Source: JAKIYB01 sp964590255
GTDB lineage: Bacteria > Armatimonadota > Hebobacteria > CAIYQO01
Assembly: GCA_964590255.1 (NCBI GenBank)
Contig: CAZPYA010000003.1
Coordinates: 1 to 64,000, forward strand
Direction of reading: 5' to 3'
Length of the DNA: 64,000 nucleotides
How positions within the stretch are numbered: position 1 is the first letter of the stretch; each line of letters begins with the position of its first letter. The notes below the pieces were generated by a model. The model ran no database searches. It was not told the origin of the DNA and saw nothing but the letters and a program-made list of their open reading frames with translations. Positions 54,153-62,253 of this stretch are shown piece after piece. Both the position numbers and the translations under genes were made by a program.

Positions 54153-54590
54153 ATGGCGCAGGCGGATAAGGGCGATACCGTGAAAGTGCATTACACCGGA
54201 TCGCTGGCAGACGGCTCGGTGTTCGACTCGTCGGAGGGACAAGAGCCGCTGGAATTCACCCTCGGCGACGGACAGGTGATCCCCGGTTTCGAGGATGGCG
54301 TGCAGGGCATGAACGTCGGCGACGAAAAGACGGTGACCATCCCCGCCGCACAGGCCTACGGCGACGCCCGCGAAGACCTCGTCGGCCAGGTGCCGCGGTC
54401 GCAGTTCCCCCCGCAGCTCAACCCCGAACCCGGCATGGAACTGCAGATGACGCTGCCCACCGGCCAGCCCATTCCGGTCATCGTCCGCGAAGTCACCGAC
54501 GACCACGTCCTCCTTGATGCCAACCACCCCCTCGCAGGGAAAGACTTGACCTTCAAGCTGCAACTGGTAGACGTGCAGAAAACAGCGTAA
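54153..54590 (+). CDS. FKBP-type peptidyl-prolyl isomerase (SlyD-like)
   Basis: This 145-aa protein is a cytoplasmic prolyl isomerase and chaperone. It has the FKBP half-sites (KVHYTGSLADGSVFDSS, FTLGDGQVIPGFEDGV, TVTIPAAQAYG) and an inserted-in-flap domain (about 71-120), the SlyD layout. The His/Cys-rich metal tail of E. coli SlyD is absent. The ATG at 54153 is used because AAAGGTGG is well spaced; a GTG at 54144 is inside that site. It converges with glmM across an imperfect hairpin. Confidence 0.93.
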   Translation: MAQADKGDTVKVHYTGSLADGSVFDSSEGQEPLEFTLGDGQVIPGFEDGVQGMNVGDEKTVTIPAAQAYGDAREDLVGQVPRSQFPPQLNPEPGMELQMTLPTGQPIPVIVREVTDDHVLLDANHPLAGKDLTFKLQLVDVQKTA

Positions 54591-54607
54591 CGCAGCCAAT
54601 ATGGTTT

Positions 54608-54676
54608 GTAATCGCAGCGGAAGCCGCGTCAGGCATGTGTCGCAGACACGCTTGACACGGCTTCCGCCGCGACTAC
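54608..54676. repeat. imperfect hairpin between convergent genes
   Basis: Arms starting GTAATCGCAGCGGAAGCCG and ending CGGCTTCCGCCGCGACTAC pair except at about four isolated positions. It lies between FKBP and glmM ends and may terminate both. Confidence 0.7.
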
Positions 54677-54699
54677 GAATCGGTTCTACACTCCAGGGT

Positions 54700-56052
54700 T
54701 TACGCCGCCGCGCTCAACTCCTCGCGTATCACCCCCGCCAGGTAGGCGGTCCAGTGCTCCACCTGCTCGGTCTGCACGGCTTCCACCATCACGCGGATTT
54801 TCGGTTCGGTGCCGCTGGCGCGGACGACGACGCGGCCGTCCGCGCCCAGCGCGCTTTCCGCGGCGGCGATGGCGTCCTGGATGCGGGCGTGGGCGTCCCA
54901 GCCCTTCACGCTGGTGACATTGATGTTCACCAGCTTCTGCGGGCATTCCTGCAGCACGCCGGCCAGCGCGGAGAGGGGAGCGCCGGCGTCGCGCAGCACG
55001 CGCAGCACCATCAGCGCGGTCACCAGGCCGTCGCCGGTGGTGGCGTGGTCGAGGAAAATGACGTGGCCGCTCTGCTCGCCGCCCAGCACCGCGCCCAGCC
55101 GCTGCATCTCTTCCAGAACATAGCGGTCGCCTACCTGCGTGCGCACCAGCCGCAGGCCGTGGCGCGCCAGCGCGCGCTCTAGCCCCAGGTTGCTCATCAC
55201 CGTGCCTACCACCGCGCCGCCGGGCAGTTTCCCTTGCGCGTGCAGCGCCAGCCCGGCCAGCGCCAGCATGTGGTCGCCGTGGACGATCTGGCCGCGCTCG
55301 TCGGCGAGGATGAGCCGGTCGGCATCACCGTCGAAGGCTAGGCCGATATCCGCGCCTAACTCGCGCACCGCCGCCGCCACCACCTCCGGATGGGTGGCGC
55401 CGCATCCGGTGTTGATGTTGATGCCGTCCGGTGAATCATGCAGCGCGGTGACCTTCGCCCCCAGCGCGCGGAACAGGTCGGGGGCCAACGGCGAGGCCGC
55501 GCCGTTGGCGCAGTCCACCACCAGGTGCATCCCCGCCAGGCTTTGGGGCGCCAGGCCGCGCAGGTATTCGCGGTACTGCTCCTGCGCGTCGCCGGCGGGC
55601 AGCCGCCGCCCCAGGCCGTCGCCGGTGGGGTGGTCCAGGTGCTCGGTGGAGTGCACGCGCGCCTCGATGGCCGCCTCTACCGTGTCGGGCAGCTTGTAGC
55701 CTTCGTGCGAGAAGAATTTGATGCCGTTGAATTCAAAGGGGTTGTGCGACGCCGAGATCACCGCGCCTACGTCAACCTGCATCACCCGCGCCAGGAAGGC
55801 GATGCCCGCGGTGGGAATCACGCCCACCGGGATGACATCCGCCCCCGCCGAGCAAAACCCGGCGATCATTGCCGCCTCGATCATGTCGCCGGAGACGCGC
55901 GTATCGCGCCCGATCACCACCCGCGGCCGGCAGCCGTCGCCGCATCGCCGTAATACTGTCGCCGCCGCCCGCGCAATGCGCAGGCTCACATGCACCGTCA
56001 GGTCGGCGTTGGCCACGCCCCGCACGCCATCCGTCCCGAAGAGTTCTCGCAC
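54700..56052 (-). CDS. glmM: phosphoglucosamine mutase
   Basis: This 450-aa enzyme interconverts glucosamine 6-phosphate and glucosamine 1-phosphate on the way to UDP-GlcNAc, needed for peptidoglycan and for the polymer made by the locus before it. It has the phosphoserine loop VISASHNP (S102), the metal loop DGDADRL and the sugar loop GEQSGH. A GTG at 56052 with AAGGA five bases upstream gives the standard length; the in-frame extension to 56220 is 56 atypical residues and is rejected. Confidence 0.95.
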   Translation of the reverse strand: MRELFGTDGVRGVANADLTVHVSLRIARAAATVLRRCGDGCRPRVVIGRDTRVSGDMIEAAMIAGFCSAGADVIPVGVIPTAGIAFLARVMQVDVGAVISASHNPFEFNGIKFFSHEGYKLPDTVEAAIEARVHSTEHLDHPTGDGLGRRLPAGDAQEQYREYLRGLAPQSLAGMHLVVDCANGAASPLAPDLFRALGAKVTALHDSPDGININTGCGATHPEVVAAAVRELGADIGLAFDGDADRLILADERGQIVHGDHMLALAGLALHAQGKLPGGAVVGTVMSNLGLERALARHGLRLVRTQVGDRYVLEEMQRLGAVLGGEQSGHVIFLDHATTGDGLVTALMVLRVLRDAGAPLSALAGVLQECPQKLVNINVTSVKGWDAHARIQDAIAAAESALGADGRVVVRASGTEPKIRVMVEAVQTEQVEHWTAYLAGVIREELSAAA

Positions 56053-56459
56053 AATGATCCTTCCGCCGACAAGTTCCGGCCCGCAACCGGGCCGGCCATG
56101 CGAAGTATGCCCGACACCCGCCACCATTAACCGCGCACGCCCGCCACGAAATGCCACCGGCATCGTGCCGGGCGGGGCACGGAAACCGTGCGGGCTGTCG
56201 CATGCAAAAGGGTCTCGCATCGCGCCAGCGACATCTTGCCGGGCGGGGGTGTGGGGTGCGTGGGGCTGTTGCCGGTGATTGTCGGGGGGTCGGCGGCGCC
56301 ATGCACGGGGGATTTGTCACCGTGCCGGCCTGAATGTGCGCGGAATCCCCATCCGTGTGCGGACGCGTCGCATCTCACCCCTCCCGATTGTTTGCCACGA
56401 TAGTGCAAGGTGTATACGGCAAATGAAGCCACCTATTTTCACCTGAAGGAGGAGAGGCT
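56053..56459. other. 407-base intergenic region
   Basis: The stretch lies between the divergent starts of glmM and the secreted ferritin-like gene. I see GC-rich sequence with no convincing promoter or gene. Confidence 0.5.
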
Positions 56460-57398
56460 ATGGGCAACACATGGGGCGTGAAGCTTCTGATATTCAGCAG
56501 TCTGCTGCTGCTGGCATCCGGGGCGCTGGCGCAATACGGCACGCAACTGTCTCCGCGGTTTATGCCGGGCAGCGCGGTGGATGGTAGCAACCTGGTCCCG
56601 TATCTGCAGGCGGAGCTGAATGGGATCGCGCTGCTGACGGCACAGAGCAACTACCTGATGCAGCAGGGCGACACCGTGGGGTCGGTGCTGGTATCGAGCT
56701 ACATTCCCGATCACCAGATGCAGGCGTCGATGCTGGCGCAGGAGATTCGCAACCGCGGCGGCGATCCCGATACCGTGCAGGCGAATCTCAGCACCCCGTA
56801 CCTGGGCACACGGGCGCAAATACTCGCCTACGATAGTCAACAATACGTGCAGGCGGCGACCAGTTATCGTCGGCTGACGAAGGCGGGCACGGAAGACTCG
56901 CGGATGCTGGGCATGAGCGGACTGAGCAACGCCGAACGGCATTTCGCGTCGCTGCAGGTCGCCCATGGCGCGACGATCGGCGGGCCGATAGCGGTGCTGA
57001 ACGGGCTGAATTACGCCCTGCAGCTCGAGCGGACGGCGATCCTCGACATCCAGACGCAGGCGTCGCAACTGAACCGGATGAATGATCCGGCCACCGCCAA
57101 CCGGCTGCTGAGCCTGATCCCGGCGCACCAGGCGCAGGCGGCAACGCTGGAATCGCTCATTACGCGGATGGGCGGCAACCCGGCGGCGGTGCAGACCGCC
57201 ACGGTGGCACTGCTGCCCACCCGGGACGCCATCATGGCGCACTTCCGCTCGGCGGATATCCAGATAGCCAATACCTACGCGACGCAGATCGCCGGATTCT
57301 CCAGCGCCAGCCCGATCTATGTCGCCAGCCTGCAGGGGCAGCGCAACGCGCTGACCGCCATCGCGGTGCTCTTCGGCACAGTCGTGCCGACGGTGTAG
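56460..57398 (+). CDS. secreted ferritin-like protein with internal duplication
   Basis: The 312-aa protein has a signal peptide (cleavage near ALA at 22-24). Two similar helical halves follow: HQMQASMLAQEIRNRGGDP and, 138 residues later, HQAQAATLESLITRMGGNP. Each half carries Glu/His residues (E52, H85, E95; E190, H223, E231) that could bind metal as in ferritin-like DUF4439-type domains. The role is unknown; metal or stress handling in the envelope is an inference. GGAGGAG precedes the ATG. A DUF892-like gene follows 98 bases later. Confidence 0.75.
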   Translation: MGNTWGVKLLIFSSLLLLASGALAQYGTQLSPRFMPGSAVDGSNLVPYLQAELNGIALLTAQSNYLMQQGDTVGSVLVSSYIPDHQMQASMLAQEIRNRGGDPDTVQANLSTPYLGTRAQILAYDSQQYVQAATSYRRLTKAGTEDSRMLGMSGLSNAERHFASLQVAHGATIGGPIAVLNGLNYALQLERTAILDIQTQASQLNRMNDPATANRLLSLIPAHQAQAATLESLITRMGGNPAAVQTATVALLPTRDAIMAHFRSADIQIANTYATQIAGFSSASPIYVASLQGQRNALTAIAVLFGTVVPTV

Positions 57399-57415
57399 CA
57401 GGACTCCCCATATCT

Positions 57416-57443
57416 CCCCCTCTCCCAGCATTGGGAGAGGGGG
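57416..57443. repeat. 12-bp-stem hairpin of the CCCCTC/GAGGGG type
   Basis: CCCCCTCTCCCA (57416-57427) pairs with TGGGAGAGGGGG (57432-57443) across a 4-nt loop, between two ferritin-like genes. Confidence 0.75.
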
Positions 57444-57496
57444 CAGGGGGTGAGGGCGCGCGCGGGAGCGCGCAACGAGAAATGGGGACGGACGCT

Positions 57497-58000
57497 ATGG
57501 GCACGCGCGAATTACTGGTTTATCGCCTGCAGGAACTGTATGGGTTTCACCACGACCTGCTGCCGATTTTTGACGCGATGCACCAGCGGGCGCTCAGCGA
57601 GCGACTGCGGGTGATGCTGGGACGGCAGCGGGACATGCTGCGGACGGAACTCGACACGCTGGAGCAGGCGCTCAACCTGCTCGGTGCGCGCTTCTCGCTG
57701 GAGCACAGCACGGTGGCGCCGGCCTTCCGCGAAGCGATGGCGCGGTTTCGCGCGCGCACCGATCCCCCCCCGGACATCCTGGACATCGCCACCGTGCTGG
57801 ACCTGATGAAGACGGCGCACCTGGCCATCGGCACATACGAAGGCAGCATCGAGCTGGCGCGGGCTATCGGCGAGGGCGACGTCGCCACCCTTCTCGACGA
57901 GTTGCTGCAGCACCAGGTCGCCGATCTGGCCGCATTGCGCGACTTCGCGCTGTCGCTCATCAGCGAGATCAGCGAGGAGGAAGGGCGTCAGGCGGCGTAA
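57497..58000 (+). CDS. DUF892-like (YciE-type) ferritin-like protein
   Basis: This 167-aa four-helix protein begins with VYRLQELYGFHHDLLPIFDAM, the usual opening of DUF892 proteins, and ends with the helix DLAALRDFALSLISEI. Relatives are stress-induced and may hold a di-iron site; here QHQVADLAAL keeps only part of the expected Glu/His set. The start is uncertain (57482 is also in frame). The gene converges with the DUF1848 gene with only 8 bases between stops. Confidence 0.65.
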   Translation: MGTRELLVYRLQELYGFHHDLLPIFDAMHQRALSERLRVMLGRQRDMLRTELDTLEQALNLLGARFSLEHSTVAPAFREAMARFRARTDPPPDILDIATVLDLMKTAHLAIGTYEGSIELARAIGEGDVATLLDELLQHQVADLAALRDFALSLISEISEEEGRQAA

Positions 58001-58008
58001 CGGCACGA

Positions 58009-58860
58009 TCAAGTCAGGCCTGGCGCGGCCGGGTCGTGGTTGGCGTGGCGGCGGAGTGCCTCGCCCGCGCGGTGGGTGGCGTAGCAATACACGCAGCCGC
58101 GCGGGCAGGTGTCGTAGGCGCCGAGATCTTTGCTGGGGGCGCAGCCGCAGGCGGGGCGCTGGCCGCCGTCCCGTACCGGCTTCACCACGACGCCCAATTC
58201 GCAATACAACTGAAGCGGGTCGATGCAACGCCCGGCAGGAATACCCGGGAGAGCGCCGGCGCAGCTCTCGATGGCCATGCCGTGGGCGGCGGCGATGGTG
58301 GCCACCTGCCGGCACAGGCCGGCGATGTCCGCGTCGCCCAGCGGGGTGATGCCCAGCCGGCCCAGGCGCCCGTCGGCATGCCGGTATGGCTGGTACAGGC
58401 TGATTTTCACCCGTGTCGTCGCGCCGGCCAGGCGATCAGCGAGCCGCGCAAACTGCGCCGCGTGCCAGTCCGGCGGCATGTCCGCGGTCAGCAGTATCGG
58501 GTCATACCGCCATGTCAGCCGTCCGGGCCCGACATGCGCCGCCAGCCGGTGCATTGTCTCCAGAGCCGGGCCGGTGGCGGGCGACCCCGGCTCCAGCGCC
58601 GCCCCATAGCCGGTGAGGGTATACCCGAAGAGGTAGCGATATCCGCGGCCGTCCAGCTCGGACAGGTGCGGCAGCAGCGGCGCCGCGTCGCGCGTCCAGA
58701 AGACGATAGCGTCTACGTCCTCCGGCATCAGCGATACCCGCGCCACCTGCCGCGGGTTCATCGGGTTGGCCGCCATGCACCACCCCGCGCGCAATCGCGC
58801 CAGCAGCCACGGCGTGTAATAGGCCGGGATATCCGTCCGCCGGCTTGCGCTGATGATCAT
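58009..58860 (-). CDS. DUF1848 protein with C-terminal cysteine cluster
   Basis: This 283-aa protein shows the family's opening MIISASRRTDIPAYYTPWL, YDPILLT in the middle and a Cys-rich end (PACGCAPSKDLGAYDTCPRGC then VYCYA). The CxxxCxYC-like arrangement may bind an Fe-S cluster as in radical-SAM-like enzymes, but the function is not known. It would be soluble. Its start is 28 bases from the stop of the URO-D-like gene on the same strand, so they may be co-transcribed. Confidence 0.9.
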   Translation of the reverse strand: MIISASRRTDIPAYYTPWLLARLRAGWCMAANPMNPRQVARVSLMPEDVDAIVFWTRDAAPLLPHLSELDGRGYRYLFGYTLTGYGAALEPGSPATGPALETMHRLAAHVGPGRLTWRYDPILLTADMPPDWHAAQFARLADRLAGATTRVKISLYQPYRHADGRLGRLGITPLGDADIAGLCRQVATIAAAHGMAIESCAGALPGIPAGRCIDPLQLYCELGVVVKPVRDGGQRPACGCAPSKDLGAYDTCPRGCVYCYATHRAGEALRRHANHDPAAPGLT

Positions 58861-58888
58861 CGGGTGCTCTTCCCCGCGGGCGGTGCCG

Positions 58889-59860
58889 TCAGTAGGCCCC
58901 CTCCGCGCGCCATGTTGCCAGCATCGCCTCGTAGTGCGCGGTGGGAATCTGGGGGAAGATGGCGTTGGAGCCGCCCAGCACGAATCCCCCGCCCGGCTTC
59001 GCCACGGCGAGCACGCGCGAGATTTCCACGGTGATGGCTTCAGCCGGGCCGAACTGCAGCAGCCCGCAGTCCAGGTTGCCGCACAGGCACAGCCTGTCGC
59101 CCACCGCTGCCTTCACCGCGCCGATTTCCATGCCCGCAATGGGGTCGATGGCCTGCAGGCCGTGGATGTCGCTGTCCGCCAATTGGTCGATAATGGCGGT
59201 CAGGTTGCCGTCCGAATGCAAGATGCCGCAGAGGTCGGCGTCGCGCGCGGCGGTCGCCCAGCGGCGGTAATACGGCAGCCAGAAGGCGTCCAACTGCGCC
59301 GGCGGGAAAAACACGCCGTGGTTGTCGGCGATGTCGCAGGCACATACCGCCGCGTCCGCCCCCAGGTCGCGCGCCCGGCTCAGCGCCTCGATGCCGCCGG
59401 CCAGCATGGCCTCCGCCCGCTCGGTCACCTCGTCCGGCGCATCGAATAGCCAGTAGCAGAACTCCTCGTACCCCGCGCCGATGGGCGGCATCAGCAGCCC
59501 GCCCACGCCTTTCGCCAGCGCGATCTCCTCGCCTACCACCGCGCGCAGGATGCGCAGTTGCTCCCACGAGGCATCGCCCGGCAGCCAGTAATACGCCGGT
59601 TCGCCCGGCGCGATCTCCCAGTACCCGCCCGGACTGGTCAACGCCGAAAACCCCAGGTGCCGCGCCACCGACGCCATCAACTCCGCGTTTCGCCACAGCG
59701 CCCGCTCCTGCTCGCTCGCCGACAACGCCGCGAACGCGTGCCCCAGCACCAGCGCATGCCCGCTGTACCGGTCAAACAGGTGAAACTCGATCTCCCACAG
59801 CGGCACCACATCCGGCTGCTGCCCATGCAAGGCCGTAATAAACCGATTCCGCGGCGTCAT
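58889..59860 (-). CDS. URO-D-family protein, fourth paralogue
   Basis: This 323-aa protein starts MTPRNRFITALHGQQPDVVP, as do MtaA-like URO-D proteins. It has HSDGNLTAIIDQLADSDIHG where others carry HxCG, so Asp replaces Cys as in the gene at 1610. LCGNLDCGLLQFG follows and may be the substrate loop. The natural reaction is unknown. A GGGGAG precedes the ATG at 59860. It is followed by a DUF1848 gene on the same strand. Confidence 0.82.
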   Translation of the reverse strand: MTPRNRFITALHGQQPDVVPLWEIEFHLFDRYSGHALVLGHAFAALSASEQERALWRNAELMASVARHLGFSALTSPGGYWEIAPGEPAYYWLPGDASWEQLRILRAVVGEEIALAKGVGGLLMPPIGAGYEEFCYWLFDAPDEVTERAEAMLAGGIEALSRARDLGADAAVCACDIADNHGVFFPPAQLDAFWLPYYRRWATAARDADLCGILHSDGNLTAIIDQLADSDIHGLQAIDPIAGMEIGAVKAAVGDRLCLCGNLDCGLLQFGPAEAITVEISRVLAVAKPGGGFVLGGSNAIFPQIPTAHYEAMLATWRAEGAY

Positions 59861-59870
59861 ACTCCCCCCC

Positions 59871-60095
59871 ACTCAACCAAAAAGGGTCGTAGTCTTCCAC
59901 TCCGGCCCTTTTCTTGTGTCCTTTGCGTTCTTTTGCGGCTAACTCCCGTCCCCCCAAAGGGGGCCAACACCGCCTCCGTGCCCTCTGTGTCTCTGTGGTT
60001 ATTAACATCCCCTCACTCAACCACCAAGGGCTGTAGCCTTCCGCTCCGACCCTTCCTTGTGTTCTTTGTGTTCTTTTGCGGCTAAATACCGTCCC
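59871..60095. repeat. two 83-bp imperfect direct repeats
   Basis: Units at about 59871-59955 and 60014-60095 both run from CACTCAACCA through CTTCC and TTGTGT to TTCTTTTGCGGCTAA and CCGTCCCC. Between them is CTCCGTGCCCTCTGTGTCTC, another low-complexity stretch. It fills the gap between the URO-D-like and GDPD genes. Confidence 0.75.
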
Positions 60096-60818
60096 CTACG
60101 CCTTCACTGTCCGCACCAGCAGCCCGGCGTCGTCGGCAATAATCCCGTCCACGCCCATCGCCGCCAGCGTGCGCATGCGCTCGGCGTCGTTCACCGTCCA
60201 GGCGATCACCCCGATGCGCGCCCGGTGGATCGCCTCCACATGCGCCGTGTGCAGCACGCGCTCCGGGATGCCCAGCGCCCCGGCGCTCACCTCGCGCGCC
60301 AACCCCATCCAGTCGGCGAAGGCGGCCGCGTCGTCCAGCGGCGTCCAGTTTCCCAGCAACAGCCGGCGCATGGACGGTGCCAGATGCGCCACCTCGCGCA
60401 GCCAGTCGGCGTTGAAGGAAAAGATGATCGCCTGGTTCTCCATCTCCATCTCGCGCAGCAACGCCACCGTGGGCAGCGCCGTGCCCGGCGCTTTCAGCTC
60501 GATGCACAACGCCAGCGTGCCGCGCAGCGAGGACAGCGCCTCCACCAGCGTGGGAATGCGCTCGCCGGCGTAGCGGGGCGAGGTGCGCGACCCCGCGTCC
60601 AGCGCCTTCAACTCCGCCACCGTCATCTCGCGCACCACGCCGCTGCCGTTCGTGGTGCGGTCCACCACCTCGTCGTGGATCACCACCGGCACGCCGTCCG
60701 CCGACAGGCGCACGTCGAACTCGATGCCCTCCACCCCCTGCGCCATCGCCTGGCGAAACGCCGCCAGCGTGTTTTCGGGGGCATTGGCACTATGGCCGCG
60801 ATGGGCGATGCGCAACAT
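60096..60818 (-). CDS. glycerophosphodiester phosphodiesterase
   Basis: The 240-aa enzyme hydrolyses glycerophosphodiesters to glycerol 3-phosphate and an alcohol. The catalytic set is present: H6 (HRGHSANAPENT), E33 and D35 (IEFDVRLSADG), H48 (VVIHDE). It has no signal peptide, so it is cytoplasmic like UgpQ. Its start overlaps the stop of the upstream TIM-barrel gene (TGATG), showing coupling. Confidence 0.95.
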   Translation of the reverse strand: MLRIAHRGHSANAPENTLAAFRQAMAQGVEGIEFDVRLSADGVPVVIHDEVVDRTTNGSGVVREMTVAELKALDAGSRTSPRYAGERIPTLVEALSSLRGTLALCIELKAPGTALPTVALLREMEMENQAIIFSFNADWLREVAHLAPSMRRLLLGNWTPLDDAAAFADWMGLAREVSAGALGIPERVLHTAHVEAIHRARIGVIAWTVNDAERMRTLAAMGVDGIIADDAGLLVRTVKA

Positions 60819-61645
60819 CAGTCACCCTCCACCACGCGGCGCAGCTTCCGCAGCCCCGTCGCCGCCGCCTCAAAGGCGTCCATGGCGTAATACTCCGCGT
60901 TGAAGAGTTCCAGCGAGAGCATGCCGGTGAAGCCCGCGTGCGCCAGGTCGGCGAAAATCTGCCCCAGCGGGGCGACGCCGTCGCCAGGGAAGACGCGCTG
61001 GCTGTCATTGATGACCGCGCGCGGCGGGTCGGCGGGGTAGTCGTTCACGTGGAACAGCCCCAGCATCTCCGGCCCCAGCAGACGCAGCGCGGCGAAGTCG
61101 CCGCTGCCCTTGTAGATGTGGAAGACGTCGGCGAGGAGGCAGGCGTCGTGCCGGCCGCATTCCGCCGCCACGTAGAGCGCCTCGCTCATCCGCCCCAGGC
61201 TTTTCGACATCCCCCAGAACTCCAGCATCGGCGTCACGCCGTACTCCGCGCCGATCTCGAGCAATGCCGCGTATCGCTCGGCGGCGGCGTCCAGGTTCAG
61301 CCCGCCGTCAGTAGCGCCCACTGGCGGCGCCGCCAGCCGCTGCGCCCCCACGCGCCGCGCCAGCTCCAGGTTCCGCCGCGCCTCCGCCAGTCCCGCGGCC
61401 CGCTGCGCGTCGTCATCCACCGCCCACGGGAAAAAGCCGATCAGGTTCGGCACGGCCAGCCCGGCGTCGGCGATGCGCCGGCCCAGTTCGTCCAGGTCGC
61501 CCCCCGATGCCGCATACGCGTCCAACTCGCTCACCCACGGCTCGATGCCCTCATATCCCGCCCGCGCCGCGATGTCGATCTCCTCCAGCAGCGACAACCC
61601 CTGCCCCTTGATGGTGCTGGTGTTCAAACAATACCCGAATGCCAT
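60818..61645 (-). CDS. xylose-isomerase-like TIM-barrel protein
   Basis: The 275-aa protein belongs to the AP_endonuc_2 sugar isomerase/epimerase group. It begins FGYCLNTSTIKGQGLSLLEE and has AARAGYEGIEPWVSEL, ADVFHIYKGSGD and LFHVNDYPADPP, the strands that carry metal ligands in hydroxypyruvate isomerase and IolE-like enzymes. The sugar is unknown. It is the first gene of a two-gene unit with the phosphodiesterase. The start at 61645 is used; seven extra residues upstream lack a binding site. Confidence 0.85.
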   Translation of the reverse strand: MAFGYCLNTSTIKGQGLSLLEEIDIAARAGYEGIEPWVSELDAYAASGGDLDELGRRIADAGLAVPNLIGFFPWAVDDDAQRAAGLAEARRNLELARRVGAQRLAAPPVGATDGGLNLDAAAERYAALLEIGAEYGVTPMLEFWGMSKSLGRMSEALYVAAECGRHDACLLADVFHIYKGSGDFAALRLLGPEMLGLFHVNDYPADPPRAVINDSQRVFPGDGVAPLGQIFADLAHAGFTGMLSLELFNAEYYAMDAFEAAATGLRKLRRVVEGD

Positions 61646-61758
61646 GCTTCCCCTCCGTTTCCCCATACCTTCGCCACAGAATCACCCGCGTCCTCCTCGC
61701 ACTCGTGCTCGTGCTCGTGCTCGACAATGAAGTATGGTTCGGTGGCGGCGGCTGTAGG

Positions 61759-61851
61759 CGGAAAAATAGTGACAGGAACCGTTTTCCTGATAGATAGTAA
61801 CCGCTGGGCTATCCTGGACTTGGGAAAACGGTTGCTGGCACTATTTTTCTG
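61759..61851. repeat. mismatch-stem hairpin, family A copy 2
   Basis: Arms 61759-61787 and 61823-61851 match the element at 31734-31828. One stem pair differs (A-T for G-C) while the same two internal positions remain unpaired. Confidence 0.85.
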
Positions 61852-61864
61852 GCAGTTGGATGGT

Positions 61865-62074
61865 CTGGAGGGCGAGACTCCGTCGAGCCGCTGAGTGCCT
61901 AATCGGCACCCCTCCCCGACCCTTCCCCGTCCTCTCCACTGCGTTCCGCGGACAGGGGAAGGGAGTATATATTGGCACTCCCTCCCCTGTGCATGAAGGA
62001 CACGAGGGGAGGGCTTGGCCGATCAGGCAATCCAGTAACGAGTTCTGACGGCTCGACAGCGTCTCGCCCTCCAG
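61865..62074. repeat. 210-bp nested inverted repeat
   Basis: CTGGAGGGCGAGAC...GTCGAGCCG on the left (from 61865) is mirrored by CGGCTCGAC...GTCTCGCCCTCCAG on the right (to 62074), with three differing bases. Inside are C-rich and G-rich arms (about 61905-62020). The gap 61646-62253 contains no gene. Confidence 0.8.
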
Positions 62075-62088
62075 GATATCCACCTACC

Positions 62089-62175
62089 AGAAATGGGGAC
62101 TGTAACGAATTTCTCGATCATAAAACAGGGTGACGATCCCTGTTCAACCAGAAATTCGTTGCTGTACCCATTTCC
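62089..62175. repeat. mismatch-stem hairpin, family B copy 2
   Basis: Arms from 62089 (AGAAATGGGGACTGTAACG) and to 62175 (CGTTGCTGTACCCATTTCC) pair except at three positions, two of them shared with the copy at 28262. A second hairpin (AACAGGG/CCCTGTT) forms the loop. Confidence 0.8.
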
Positions 62176-62253
62176 GAAAATCCCCTGCCCGCGTTGACAT
62201 CCCACCCCGCCCGTCCTATGCTAGGGGAGCATTCCGACACAGGAGACCTGCCC

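Noticed and set aside
1419..62020. CRISPR arrays among the repeats
   Set aside because: The repeats are palindromes or pairs without regular unit-spacer structure, and no cas genes are present.
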